Shown: positions 22,901 through 34,097 of the stretch, in pieces | Layout: the number at the start of each line of letters is the position of its first letter | How positions within the stretch are numbered: the first letter of the stretch is position 1 | Source of the DNA: Trichosphaerium sp. ATCC 40318 | Taxonomy: Eukaryota > Discosea > Flabellinia > Trichosidae | NCBI GenBank assembly: GCA_038496445.1 | Contig: JALMLS010000414.1 | Location: 124,001-188,000 of the forward strand | Length of the DNA stretch: 64,000 nt | Reading direction: 5' to 3' | Notes under the pieces: generated by a model | Database searches by the model: none | Told to the model about the DNA's origin: nothing | Seen by the model: the letters and a program-made list of their open reading frames with translations, nothing else | Translations under genes and position numbers: made by a program

Positions 22901-24059
22901 TAATCTTCTTTGTAGCTGATAGAGACGATGAAGTTTCTTATAATGTTGGTGATCAATTTACATTTGAGTTGGATCCACATCTAAAAGATGATTGGGAGGA
23001 TATAAGGTTAGCAAAAAGATCTTTGTTTTAAAGTTAATTTCTTGGAATGATAGAATATCTTTTTTGTTCGTTTGTTAACAGCTACTTACACAAATGTCTT
23101 TTAGAATCAATAAATATCAGCTCTTACTCACTGCACAGAAGATACTAACACGCATAATTCGCTCAATTGATGACGTACCAGTGTACGACGATTTTCTGGT
23201 TTAAACCCATTCCCAAATTTTTCTCAACAAAAAAGCGCTCGAAGTGTCATGGCTCTATATTCTTCTAACCCATCCACTAACAAATAAATAATAGAGAATT
23301 CAGAGCTATATGCGCTCATCTACAACGAGAAATCCAAACTCGGTACATAACACAAGAAATCGCTTAACAAAGCCACAAGATCTTAACCTTAATAATTTAG
23401 GTTCAAAGACGCAAAGTACACAGCGATAGGTGGATTCATCTTTCTTCGTTTCTTTAATCCTGCTATTAACTTGCCTGAATCTTATGGATTATCTCGTGAT
23501 CCACCTTCAAAGGAAGCAAGACGTGTGTTTGTACTTATAACAAAGACTCTACAGAGCTTAGCAAACGGGATTGAGCTTGGAGGGAAAGAACCACATATGT
23601 CAAAGTTGAATGCTTTCATTGATGATAACCAAGACGAGATTAGAGATTGGTTTGATGATATTGCGACTATGCCTATGGGTACTAGTGAAGATGATGATTT
23701 TGTACCTACAGCTATACCACAGGATGTAGAGGTATGTTAAAAAGTGTCACTCTTATTGTTTTAATATTTTTTTTTTCTTTTCAGGCAATTTGTCTGGCAA
23801 ACATTTACAGGCATGTATTCTTGAACAAAAATAAAATCACAAAGGCTCTTGATGAAGTACGTACTTTTTATATTATTCAAAACCGTTTTTGTTACGAAAA
23901 AATTAAGAGAAACTTCAGTTTTGTTTTTTTTTTTTTTTTTTTGAAACAAAACGTGATTATTCTTATTTTGTGATTTAGGGTCTCAGAGGTGAAATAGAGT
24001 CTCTTGTTGACAGGATAGGAGATCCTCTTGAGATTATAAGAGATAGAAGTAATTATTAA
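16971..24059 (+). CDS. Receptor-like transmembrane RasGAP with beta-rich ectodomain and PSI-like module
   Basis: The ATG at 16971 starts a signal peptide (MGACSVVTLVLFFA) split by an intron. More than a dozen exons to 21640 encode repetitive beta-strand-rich sequence (for example GTLRVSSNTITITDEV, GSLQLSGKTSLSSVSM), like a beta-helix adhesin. At 21690-21830 a Cys-rich stretch, CSVLGACGICLEVSCGWCS, resembles a PSI module. One membrane helix follows (21960-22040, IVVPIVIVLLILIAILVVWF), then a basic stop-transfer. The cytoplasmic part (22350-24059) is a RasGAP domain. TLFRSNSMASKMLKF holds the arginine-finger position, and IGGFIFLRFFNPAI holds the invariant FLR motif, so both catalytic motifs are present. 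The exon REFRAICAHLQREIQTR joins the FLR exon in frame. The predicted role is to switch off Ras-family GTPases under control of an extracellular or adhesive cue. The stop is at 24057. Confidence 0.82.
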
Positions 24060-24670
24060 TAATACAGAAAAGCAGTTGTACAGTGGGATCTAAATAAACT
24101 TTTTTCGAAGAAAAAAAAAAACCTGTGTAAAACAGATTTCCAGCAAATAGTTGTGACTCTCAGTAAGATAGTAGAAATACAAACAAACGGTACCTTTCCG
24201 CCAGTAACACCATCAACAAACAACATTTTTTCTCCGTAGCACCATGTTAATGGCATCCTTCCCCTTTGAAACCTATCCAGCACAAACCTTCAACTCAAAA
24301 AGTCCTTTGTATTTGTTGTAGTGTCATTTCCTCTTCCACCTTTGGATCTAGACCGAACTTTAACACTGTGTACTTCTCACAACATAGAGACTATGTAGCT
24401 ATGTAACAAGGCATCTTTACTGCAGCCTAAACCAAAGCACTGATAATAGAAGCCAAGAGTTCAAATAATAAGATTTCAAACATCCTCGGGCTTTTCTTGA
24501 GTAAGTTTCGATTAGCTATTCGTTTAAAATTTTGCACCTTACAATTTCTTAATGTCATTAAGCCTTATTGTTATTTCCGATGAGTTATTATAAAAGACCG
24601 AAAGCCAACGATAGTGGCTAAAAAAAACATGAAAACAAAATGAGATGCAATAGCTTTATTCGTGTAGACG
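24060..24670. other. Intergenic between convergent genes
   Basis: It lies between the stop of the RasGAP gene and the stop of the GH16 gene. It is AT-rich with poly-A/T runs; no coding signal was found. Confidence 0.5.
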
Positions 24671-25862
24671 TCAATGTATTACAACGGAATCTGCCTGCTT
24701 GTAAGAGCGTACATAGTCTATTTTATACACTGAAGGTAATGTATCAAACGGAGGTAGACCGAAATACATTGTCTCTGAATCAAAATCCATGTGCAAAGGC
24801 CTTTCAAACAATTAACCAAAAAAAAAAATCAAAAAGCTTTAAAATCACTAAACTTGCTAGGTCCGAACGCACGTGTTAAAACAAGTATTTTCAACGGTTC
24901 TTACAGCTTTACCATCAATGTACCTTGGTTTGTGTTATTAATAAGTAGGAGGGTAGATAGAAACGATGAATCTTTCGCACCAAACAATTTTTTCTTTTGT
25001 CCATTCCAAAGCATAAACATGAAAATCGGAAGCCAATTTGAATGGTGTAGTGTAAACTAGATTCCCCTTTTAGTACTCAAAGAATCAATTTCGTGACTTA
25101 CGTCCGCCCCAGTTTTTCTTGTTTCCAGGAGGACATTGTGCGTGATAAGGGTTTGGAGAGTCAAACACGTGCAAATTCATATGAAACGAGTATTCTTGAC
25201 CAGGAGCACCAGCACCGAGTTCGAATACATCTATCTCTGTACCCCACCCATTATCATATTCCTTTCCTTTACTAAACCACCAAGAAGAAGAACCTATAAA
25301 CCAGTTAATTAGTCAAAAAAAAACCGAAGAAAGAAAAAAAAACTGCAGCGAACCTAAACTGTTCATAGGCTTCATTTTCATCTCAAAATATCCGTATGTA
25401 GTCCTCTGTTTGCTTTGTACTGCAGCAGATGTATAATTGTGGTACCCTGATGGTTCATTCGGTGGTGAAGCGTGTCTCATCGTGAGAGTTAACATGCCGT
25501 CCGTTACTTCAACATTTTTTGGATCAAACCAACTTGGCTCTCTTCCTTTAACCTCGTTAGAGTATTTGGGAGTGTTTTACGCTTTATACCTTCCCAGTTT
25601 GGGTTATAGTTATTCCTACAATAACAATAAGGTTATTTCAAAACAGTCCTTTTTGGCAAAACCGCACCATTTAGAAAAGTTAAAGCCATTGTCAAACTCA
25701 TCGGTCATTGCTTCGTATGGAACCCAGTTTCCTGGTGGCAACGCCATACAGGCTTTTTACAAAACAGGTTAGCTTTTAGCCACAACAAGTATTTTTTGAG
25801 TTTATCTCTATAGTAGTACCTATCAAATAAAAAGATAGGAGAATTGTTGCCGGCTTGTACAT
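24671..25862 (-). CDS. Secreted glycoside hydrolase family 16 (agarase/carrageenase-like)
   Basis: Eight exons can be joined in phase: 25820-25862, 25668-25752, 25590-25615, 25354-25545, 25102-25293, 24981-25056, 24873-24923 and 24671-24800. The start ATG opens a signal peptide (MYKPATILLSFYLI). GH16 features are the entry DEFDNGFNFSKW, REPSWFDPKNVEVTDGMLTL, and the catalytic motif EIDVFE with both glutamates. This is the beta-bulge form seen in many marine polysaccharide hydrolases. Near the end are FHVYALEWT, WYIDGKAVRTV and YKIDYVRSYK. The enzyme should cleave beta-linked polysaccharide outside the cell; its substrate cannot be told from sequence. Introns are 40-66 nt. Confidence 0.88.
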
Positions 25863-26190
25863 GATTGCTATTCGTTAGAAAAAGTGTTTGACTTTTACAC
25901 GAAAATTATCACGTGATAATGCAATTTTAGAATATCATTGACTATTTACTCCTCAACCCGTTCTTTACAAAGGTTGCTACAGGTAAACCTTATTGATACC
26001 TGCATACAATAAAATTGTCTTTCTTTGTAACTACGGTCCGCTTTAACTCTTGATTTTGGCGATTTAAAACATTGTTAAACAGGTCTTCGATGTTTGGTAT
26101 TCGCAACAAAGTACTGGGTGGGAGCCTAAAGACTATGAGACAGAAAAAGAAAAGGTTCTAACTTTAATAGCAACCGTTCTTTAGGGTAAA

Positions 26191-27608
26191 ATGTGGCTTC
26201 TTTTTTTACTATTGTTCCTTACAAGTTGCTACGTACTGCTGAATAGTGGATGTATCTGCAATGTCTGGAAATGTTGTTTACGAAACTTCCGTGAGGAGCT
26301 ATTGTGCTAAGCTCCTTAGTAATAATCCCACTAAGTGTAGGACAATGATACAATTGAGTGGCAGCGTTTTAGGCTGAGTAAAAACACGTGCTTCGCCACG
26401 CGACAAAACAATTACCCGAGATGTTTCATAGAATTCCATAGTGGCTTAACAATGCCACGCGCAGATATAGTGCTAGCACACAACGTATGAAGCCATACAT
26501 TATCATAATAACCGCTTTATACTTTGCTACTGTAACATGTACGAACAACAATTGGTTGGTAGAGCTTACTGATTTTGTGTAAAATCTCAAGATAACTTTA
26601 CGACCCAGTAGCGTTATGTATATACTCCCTAACTCCAATGGGATTCCGATTTGTTGTGGAGTTGGTTCTCAGATACCTTTTAATTCTTCAGTACTATTGC
26701 AGTTTGATAACTTACCTGTACCGCCATCAGTAGATGTAAGAAATTTAGTAGTTTTTCAGTTTTTATTCTGATTTTTTTTTTTTTCAAGATTTTGTATACT
26801 TCGATTAAACAGGCAAAAAATTCCATGTACAAGTATTTTCGGTTTGAACGTTTTGAAATAACCATAATACTACTTGATTATAAATATAATGGACCAATCA
26901 AGTGTGATAACGTCTCATCTTTTGATTACTACAAATGGGATTTTGGTGATGATGTTGGTATATTGGTTCTTTCACTCTGTTGTTATTAATATTTCGTTGA
27001 AGGTCAATCAATAAGAAAAACAGAAAGACGTGATGATACTCGTGAATTTAGTGTTTCGTTTAACTGGTACTTACAAAACAAATTGGAGTAAAAGTACGAA
27101 TCATTGAACAAAAGTTCAAGTCAAAAAAAACATAAAGTTAACAAAAAGCATTAGGCTACCAAAAAGATAGCAATACTCTATTTATATTGAAGAGACCCCT
27201 CACTTTCACAAGTAATCCTAGAGTGGCTTGGGAGTACACAGAAGTACATAGGACTCCTTAATTTTGATTTTACTTAATTTTTCAAGGAACTTCCGAATCT
27301 GTATATTCAGTGGAAAGCGTTTCCAGCGGCACCAATAGCACCTACAAGTCCTTCAAGTTATAAAGGGTATGATTTGTTCTTCATTTTGTTGTTAATCCCT
27401 ATCGTGGGCATTGGGATTGGTTTGTGTTTTGTCTGTAGGCAAAAGTGTTGGCGTGCCATGCATAATCCAGCTGCTACAAAATCGCCAGAGATTGATCAAG
27501 AAATGTGTACGCTAAGATCACGCACGTGTCACCAGCTTAAACCTTACATGCTTAGCCGAACCAGTTCATTATGAAGATTCTCCTTATGATGAATCATCCG
27601 CAAGTTAA
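26191..27608 (+). CDS. Putative type I membrane protein
   Basis: The ATG at 26191 opens a strong signal peptide (MWLLFLLLFLTSC). Supported exons include 26248-26376 (a Cys-containing segment, SYCAKLLSNNPTKC), about 26596-26733 (NSNGIPICCGVGSQ), about 26815-26950 (KYFRFERFEITIILLDY), and 27300-27495 with a membrane helix (LFFILLLIPIVGIGIGLCFV) followed by a basic cytoplasmic stretch. The last exon gives an acidic tail ending DESPYDESSAS-like and stops at 27606-27608. Some internal joins are unresolved. No known domain was recognised. A surface receptor or adhesin is possible. Confidence 0.55.
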
Positions 27609-27948
27609 AGCATATCAACAAAATCTCGCCTGAACAACAACTTTGATGCGGTTTTTTGTCAACACTTTTGTCAATGTTTCTTTATCAATTGTATTAAAAT
27701 GACAATGCCCTCAATCAGCTATGTCATGCCATTAATTGTGTTCGCCAAGGCCGCCAAAGTTGTGCTTTGCTTAGTTCAAGGTAGACTTTACAACGTACTC
27801 ACGTGCCTCTGAAACGCTCTAAGAACGTTTCTTTGAAAGATGTGGTTTTGTTAGCAAACAAGACATGCACGTGACAAGTTTTTCTCTGAATTTAAGCACA
27901 AAAACACTTCAACAAAATACACTACCATTAAGGTCCTTTTTTTAGCAG

Positions 27949-28594
27949 TTGATGGAGTTTTGAAGCTGTATACAAGCCCTGACGAATTCAATGCTGGGTG
28001 TTTAAAGCAATTAAAGAGAATAATCGGTAACGTAGTTTAAAAGCACTATTAACGCATTATCTTACCCCCATAGGTGCTACTGGGGCGTCTATTGTAGCTA
28101 CATGCTCTTCAAAGTACACAAACTATTCTTAACAGCAAAACTATACGTTTAACAGCGTACTAGATATGAGAAACCGCTTGTGGCCAAGCTTAACGCAGAA
28201 TTAACTAAAAATGGCATTCCGCAGGTAATAGCATGTAGTACGTATTACAACTTACTCTTCACGCTTAGACAATCGATAATACATCAGATGAAGCAGTTGC
28301 TGAAAACGAAGAGTATAATAAGTCGTTTCAAATCGGAGAATGGGTTTCGGAACACTCTGACGTGGAAGCTTGGGTTAGCTCTTTACTACCACTAGTGTTA
28401 TTGATTAGTGACACTCTGATTCTAGGTTTCTATTGATTGTATAGATCTTCCGCTGGATGATGGACACCTCATTAAGCTGAACAGCAAAAAGGGTGTCACA
28501 AAGTGCGTTTTTTTTTTGTACTTTTTTTTGATTGTTCGTTGATTTAGTCTTTAGAAAAAAAGCTGACAAGGTTATTGCATTGCTAACTGCTTAG
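27949..28594 (+). CDS. HAD-superfamily hydrolase of the Swiss-Army-knife RNA-repair type (5' exon not found)
   Basis: Six exons join in phase to 133 codons: 27949-28026, 28074-28113, 28164-28224, 28269-28373, 28426-28502 and 28555-28594. The first begins within HAD motif I (DGVLKLYTSPDEFNAGCLK). Then come GASIVATCSSKYEKPLVAKL (motif II region), an acidic linker, and IGEWVSEHSDVEAWVSID followed by GHLIKLNSKKGVT, matching the C-terminal motifs of the HAD_SAK family. These phosphatase-like domains are linked to RNA repair ligases or occur alone. The exon carrying the first catalytic Asp was not found in the 300 bases upstream, so the gene is either 5' extended by a longer intron or truncated. 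Confidence 0.65.
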
Positions 28595-29143
28595 AACAAT
28601 ATAATTGTATTGTAAATATCAAACTGAAAAATGAACAAATAAAGTAACAAAAGTAATTAGTAGCTAGTAACAATATTCTTATTTTCTTCTGCTGTGAATA
28701 TGAATCAGCTGAATTTCATTGGATTTGTGGATTTTTGGTTGACTAGAGTTTTAAAAAAAGACCATTCCTCTCAAGTGGCAACAACATAGGAGGTGCTATT
28801 GCCGTTACAACTAGCATTAGTTGCTATAGTTAGCGTTAAGCAATAAACAGTTGTTGAGTGTTCGATTGCAAACCTAATGTAATAAACAACATGGAAAACT
28901 AGGAGGCTTAAAAAGGTTAATGAAACAGTGTACGGTGTACATAACCTAGAAGTTATAGGACAAGCAGTGGAAATTAGAGTGTAAAATTAATAAGATAAGT
29001 CTTGTTAAGGAAACTCCCATTCACTTGTTACAAGTAACAGGTTGTTTATTTTTATGGTATCTAGAGCATCTTGTTTTCGTATCGGCAGTTGTCAGTCTTT
29101 AGACTTTATTGGTAATGTTGACTTTCATGAGATGCCAATATGC
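28595..29143. other. Intergenic, no gene seen
   Basis: It lies between the HAD gene and the 3' end of the convergent LRR gene. No open frame with coding character was found. Confidence 0.5.
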
Positions 29144-30554
29144 TTAATCACACTTTAAGATTATTTGATGGGCACCATCAAGTGCTTTGACAACTTCATT
29201 TGTAATACCTTTGCAATAACTAAGATCAATAGTATGAACGCCAGCAAGTGCTTTGATACCTTCATCTGTAATTTCATTGCAATAAGTAAGATCAATAGTA
29301 TGAACTCCAGCAAGTGCTTTGATACCATCATCAGTAATTCTAGTACATATGAGACATATATTATACACACCACCAAGCGATTTGACACCTTCATCTGTAA
29401 TACCTTTGCAATAACTAAGATCAATAGTATGAACGCCAACAAGTGATTTGACACCTTCATCTGTAATATGACAAGAACGTAAACAAATAGTATGAACTCC
29501 CGCAAGTGCTTTGACACCTTCATCTGTAACACTTTCACAAGAACGTAGATCAATAGTATGAACTCCAGTAAGTGCTTTGATACCTTCATCTGTAATTTCA
29601 TTGCAATAAGTAAGATCAATAGTATGAACTCCAGCAAGTGCTTTGATACCATCATCAGTAATTCTAGTACATCTGAGACCTATATTATACACACCACCAA
29701 GTGATTTGACACCTTCATCTGTAATACCATTGCAATAACTAAGATCAACAGTATGAACGCCAACAAGTGATTTGACACCTTCATCTGTAATATGACAAGA
29801 ACGTAAACAAATAGTATGAACTCCCGCAAGTGCTTTGACACCTTCATCTGTAACACTTTCACAAGAACGTAGATTAATAGCATGAACTCCAGCAAGTGAT
29901 TTGACCTTCATCTGTAACATTAAAACAACAACTTAAATTAATTGTATGAACTCCAGCAAGCGCTATTACACCTTCATCTCTTACAGCACCACACCCGGCT
30001 AGATCAATGTTACAAACACCAGCAAATCTTTGTAAAATACTAACACGCAATACAGGGAACCTGAGTTTGATTTTTGTATGCTGTAGAATGCTACTGTGTT
30101 TTAACAGTGCTGTTACTTCATATTCACGTGTAATCGTAACACTGTCATATCCAATAACATCATGAATGATAGAAGCAAAGAGATTACAGGTTTGGCAAGC
30201 TGAAAATCGTGATTTTGTCGTTTGACGTAAAATATAAGCCAAAATCTCTATTGGCAAGTCTAAGATGCGTGTCGGCGTGCTTGTGGGTAGTTAGAAGGTA
30301 TAGATGTTTATATTAATGTATACCGTTTATTCATGGGGAATATACATTTTTGTGACATACTGCAGCTGTATACTATTTATTCTGTACTGTACACGTGTAT
30401 CAAACCAGTTTTTTGTACAATAGTCAACTGAGGTCTCAGGCTTTGAAAAATAAACATCGACCTCTGTTTTCACGTTATCCACGTGCGTGAGCGTTCCTTT
30501 GTCAAATGTATGGACATGGTTCTTCGAAGGATACGAACAAAGAAACAAAGTCAT
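29144..30554 (-). pseudogene. F-box-like / TDEG LRR gene with a 2-base deletion
   Basis: Exon 1 (30346-30554) begins at an ATG, encodes 69 full codons and ends in phase 2. It joins exon 2 (from 30279) in frame. Exon 2 has the F-box-like segment LPIEILAYILRQTTKSRF and SACQTCNLFASIIHDVIGY. The frame breaks at about 29905: the usual GAAGGTGTCAAATC of TDEGVKS reads GAAGGTCAAATC, two bases short. Eleven or so further repeats stay open in the shifted frame to a stop at 29144. One lesion in an otherwise perfect gene means very recent loss, a sequence error, or (less likely) recoding. The repeat tract contains a five-unit block present twice almost unchanged. Confidence 0.7.
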
Positions 30555-30579
30555 TAGCCGTATGTATTGCTAATAAACA

Positions 30580-31430
30580 ATGCCAGGTACAGAAGCGGCA
30601 AACGTATGCAACGCAGTGTCAAGAGAATGGACAAATTGTATTGAAGTAAACAATTGCATCACAATAACAAATGGTACTTACGAGTACACCTGTGATTATA
30701 TTCGGCCTTATCATTCTCGGTTTTTTTATGTCTCATCTAGCATAGGATTAGGTAAGAAAAGCATCAATACAACGGATCCTCAGTTAACATTTTCTTCTCA
30801 CTAAATGGTATCAAAAAATGAAGTCTAGAACTCGTACATCTTTAACAAAACTGGGTTGGTGGTTATGTTCACAAGCATAACTGACAAATTACTTTAGTCA
30901 TTTTTCCTGCTCTGTAAACAGTAGCAAGAAGTTGACCAAACAAATTGTTGATACACTTTATCGATAGGGTAAGAGCAATAACAATAAAGCTTCACAAGAA
31001 TTTAAGCGCGACAAAAAAATGTTTTGAATCATTTTTTATTTTTAGGTTTTAATCCAACATTTTAAGTATACATGGGTCTTATGTACAGAAAAATACACGT
31101 GTTAACTTTATACAAGTGAAAAACGGAGGAGAGTCTAAGCCCATTTTTATGCCCTTAGTGTTTTTGTAGGACAGTAGTCAGGGTGTAGATTTTGTGGGAG
31201 TTTTTAAAAGTGAAAATTTCGTTTTAGTGTTATTTTTTTTTTTGTTTTCAGCAGGCTGGCCAGACTTGTGTTATCAGAACGACGTTGTTTGTGAGTTTGT
31301 AACGTGCACTGTAGGGTATTTTTGGCGTAGTATAAGTACATCATCAAAATGTAGATCTGTACAAACCAACTGCCGAAGGTTTGGCATGGAACATAATCTA
31401 ATAGTTCCATTAGCGAAACGGCATCAAAAA
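30580..31430 (+). CDS. Possible cysteine-containing protein, two exons
   Basis: An ATG at 30580 opens MPGTEAANVCNAVSREWTNC with a downstream run CIEVNNCITITNG. About 600 bases further, after an acceptor TTTTCAGCAG near 31253, a 59-codon stretch has WPDLCYQNDVVCEFVTC and more Cys. The two are not shown to belong together, and neither matches a family known to me. A signal peptide was not found. Confidence 0.28.
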
Positions 31431-31544
31431 AAAAAAGGTAAAAAAAATGAGAAAAGCTTGACAATCTCTATCACGTGATTATTTCGGGCGTTGAAAATCA
31501 CAAAGTTGTAGAGGCGTTTTGTTTCAAAGATGGGAAAGAAATTT

Positions 31545-33773
31545 TTAGAAAGAGATAACGTACTCATTGCATATCTTTTGTACATTCTCATATTTAACGA
31601 GATAAAGGTGAGGTAGTTTTAACGAGTTAATTTGTGGCATCTCGCTAATAAGCACGTGCAAAAAAGTTATAAACACATCGCCTTTCGCATCAGTGTTCTA
31701 AAAAAAATACAGTCAATACACTGAGACAATGACGAGAACATATTTTGAACAGAAGTAAAAAAACTGCAGAAAAATTTTGACGTACATCAACTGTCAAGTG
31801 TTGAACTGTGTTTAACTTGTATATATCTCTAAACTGGATACTGGAGCAATACTTGAGGTGAAGTGATCTCAGAGTATCTATCTTTCCTATGAGTCTCGCA
31901 TCATCGTCGTTCAAGTATGGCAAGCAAAGTTTTGTCAAGTTTGGCAAATTCTCCAAGTTCAAAAAATCTACATCTCCACGAAACTCTAACGTCTCAACTC
32001 CACGTAGCCCATAGTTATTATAAAAATTAACCACGCCACGTGTTTTTAATCCGGGGTAAAGAGGTCGATATATTGTCAGGTTCTAACAAAAATGAGTAAT
32101 CAAAGAAAGACAAAAAACCTGAAAGTTGACATTTTCTATTGAAGTAGCAAAATAAAAAAGTTCGTACCTTTGTGTTAAGGTGTCTTATGCAACTCAGAGG
32201 CACAGCACAAGGCATGAAAACGTAGTTACTTCTCATAGGAGTCATAACGCCATGTATATCTAGTCGGAGTCCTTGTAATCTTGTACATTGCTCTAAAAAT
32301 CGCCAATCGATGTGTTTAACATTACCAAGTGTTAAACCAACAGAAAGCGATTCCAAAGACTCAAAATGAGTCAACCGTGTCATCTGCCTCCAGTTTAATC
32401 CAGCAACGGATAGTTCTTTTAAGTTAACGCTTGATATACCCTTTAACGTGCTTGAAACGCAAACAAGACGTGTAAGGTTCCCAGTATGCGGTAAACGTGT
32501 CAAACTGTCATCTGTCATTTTTGAAATGTCCAAAGATTCAAGTCTTGTAAGCGTATCAAACTTCCTTGATAGGTGTATAGGACGCCATGAAGGTTCATTC
32601 TTAGAAATAAAGTTAATTAAGACTTTTTAGAAGTATAGGAAATGAAAAATACAACGGAGAAATTTTACGGAGGAATTATTGTATAATGAGAGATGTCGAG
32701 AAAATACGTATAAGTAAGAGAAAAATCAAAAAACAACCATGTGTTAATCACGTGAAAGCAGAATTTTCATCACGTGAAATTTTTTTTTTTTCAACGGCAC
32801 AAAAAAAAAAAGCAAAGATATTTCCAGATACTAGTTGTATTTAATAATAACAGATGCAAGAAAGTTCGAAGGACTTAAGGTGATAGTACAGAAGCAAATT
32901 ATCAAACTTTCCAATTTGTGTTTTGGCGCGTTTGAATTGCAAAAAATGTCTTTTAAGAACGCATTGCATTAAATAGTTTTGTGAATTATGGTTATTTTGG
33001 GTTATTAATAATTAAAAACAAGCGATTTTAAGGCGAATTTTCGATAGCTCTACGCAATAGAAGAAAAGAAAGAAAAAAAAAACCGCTGTGGTTTTTTTTT
33101 AATGTGTTTCATTTCGTACCTCTCCTATTGTATGAACTGAAAGCCGCTTTATATTTGTCATTAAAGCGCATTCTCTGCTTGTTATTGAATATACATGTAC
33201 TTGCTCAAGCTGAAGTTGTTCAAGGCTCCTACAAGCGCTTGTCACGTGTCCTAATATATTTACATTATAGTCTCCAGTTATCTTCACACTTCTTAGTCTT
33301 AGTTGTCCAGATATTGAGAAAAAAGCGTTTAATACGCGAGCCATAGCTGTTGTGTTTCTTGTTACTTTAAAGCTCAGCTCTAGTACTTGTAAAAGGCGGT
33401 ATCTTCTACTCCTGGGGAGTATGCATGTCGGTTCTACGCGTATAGATAGTTTTGTGTTGATTGATGTCACTATTGAGCTCCATTTCTTGCAAACAATACG
33501 CCAACGTGCCAAATCTGTTCTACTAGATTGCTTTCGTGCGCTTTTTGAATTTTGTAATTGTCCGTCAGAGTTTGAACTCATCAATAGCTTGAGAATGACC
33601 GCTACAAGCTCGCTTGGTAGCCAAGAGAACACAGAGAATGAGATTCTAGCATTTAAACGAGTTGGAGAAATTGCTAAACCGTTCGGTTGTTCTGGCGAGC
33701 CATATGAGTAGAAATCGGATAGTAACGGTCGTTTTGATGATTTAAAGTCGCCTTCGAGATATTGTCTCTTCAT
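31545..33773 (-). CDS. F-box / leucine-rich repeat protein
   Basis: Exon 1 (to 33773, ATG) carries a basic N-terminus and a classical F-box: WLPSELVAVILKLL, then LARWRIVCKKWSSIV. It ends in an LRR-like stretch. A donor at about 33110 joins in phase to an exon starting near 32606 (NEPSWRPIHL), which continues with irregular repeats such as LTRLESLDISKMTDDSLTRL. Further exons at 31775-32095 (GVETLEFRGDVDFLNL) and 31545-31698 complete the protein. These repeats are the irregular FBXL type, unlike the uniform TDEG type of the other family. Probable SCF ubiquitin ligase receptor. Confidence 0.78.
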
Positions 33774-34097
33774 TTGCTTTAAGTTTGATTAAAGTGCTCG
33801 TCGCGTTGTCAAGCGATAAAACACGTAAGTGAAATGATTATTAGATGAGATTCCCAACTGTACAAGCGTCTGTAACAATCGGGTATTGCAGAATTCATAC
33901 GACTCACCGTTTTGGGATGAATTAGTCCGCAAAACGCTTTGAATTCGCTAACCCGCTTTCGTCGTGTCAATCCGTAACGGCCTTTTCGATCCACTCAGAT
34001 TATGTAATACAGCCCTGATATGTATGATACGAGATATTACGCTGAAACTACAGCGTCATCCGGAGAAATAAAGCATTTACGTATAAGCTAACCGCCG

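Noticed and set aside
29161-29655. A 164-codon open frame overlapping the LRR tract in another frame on the minus strand.
   Set aside because: It is open only because the DNA repeats; its translation is low-complexity and the LRR frame is clearly the coding one.
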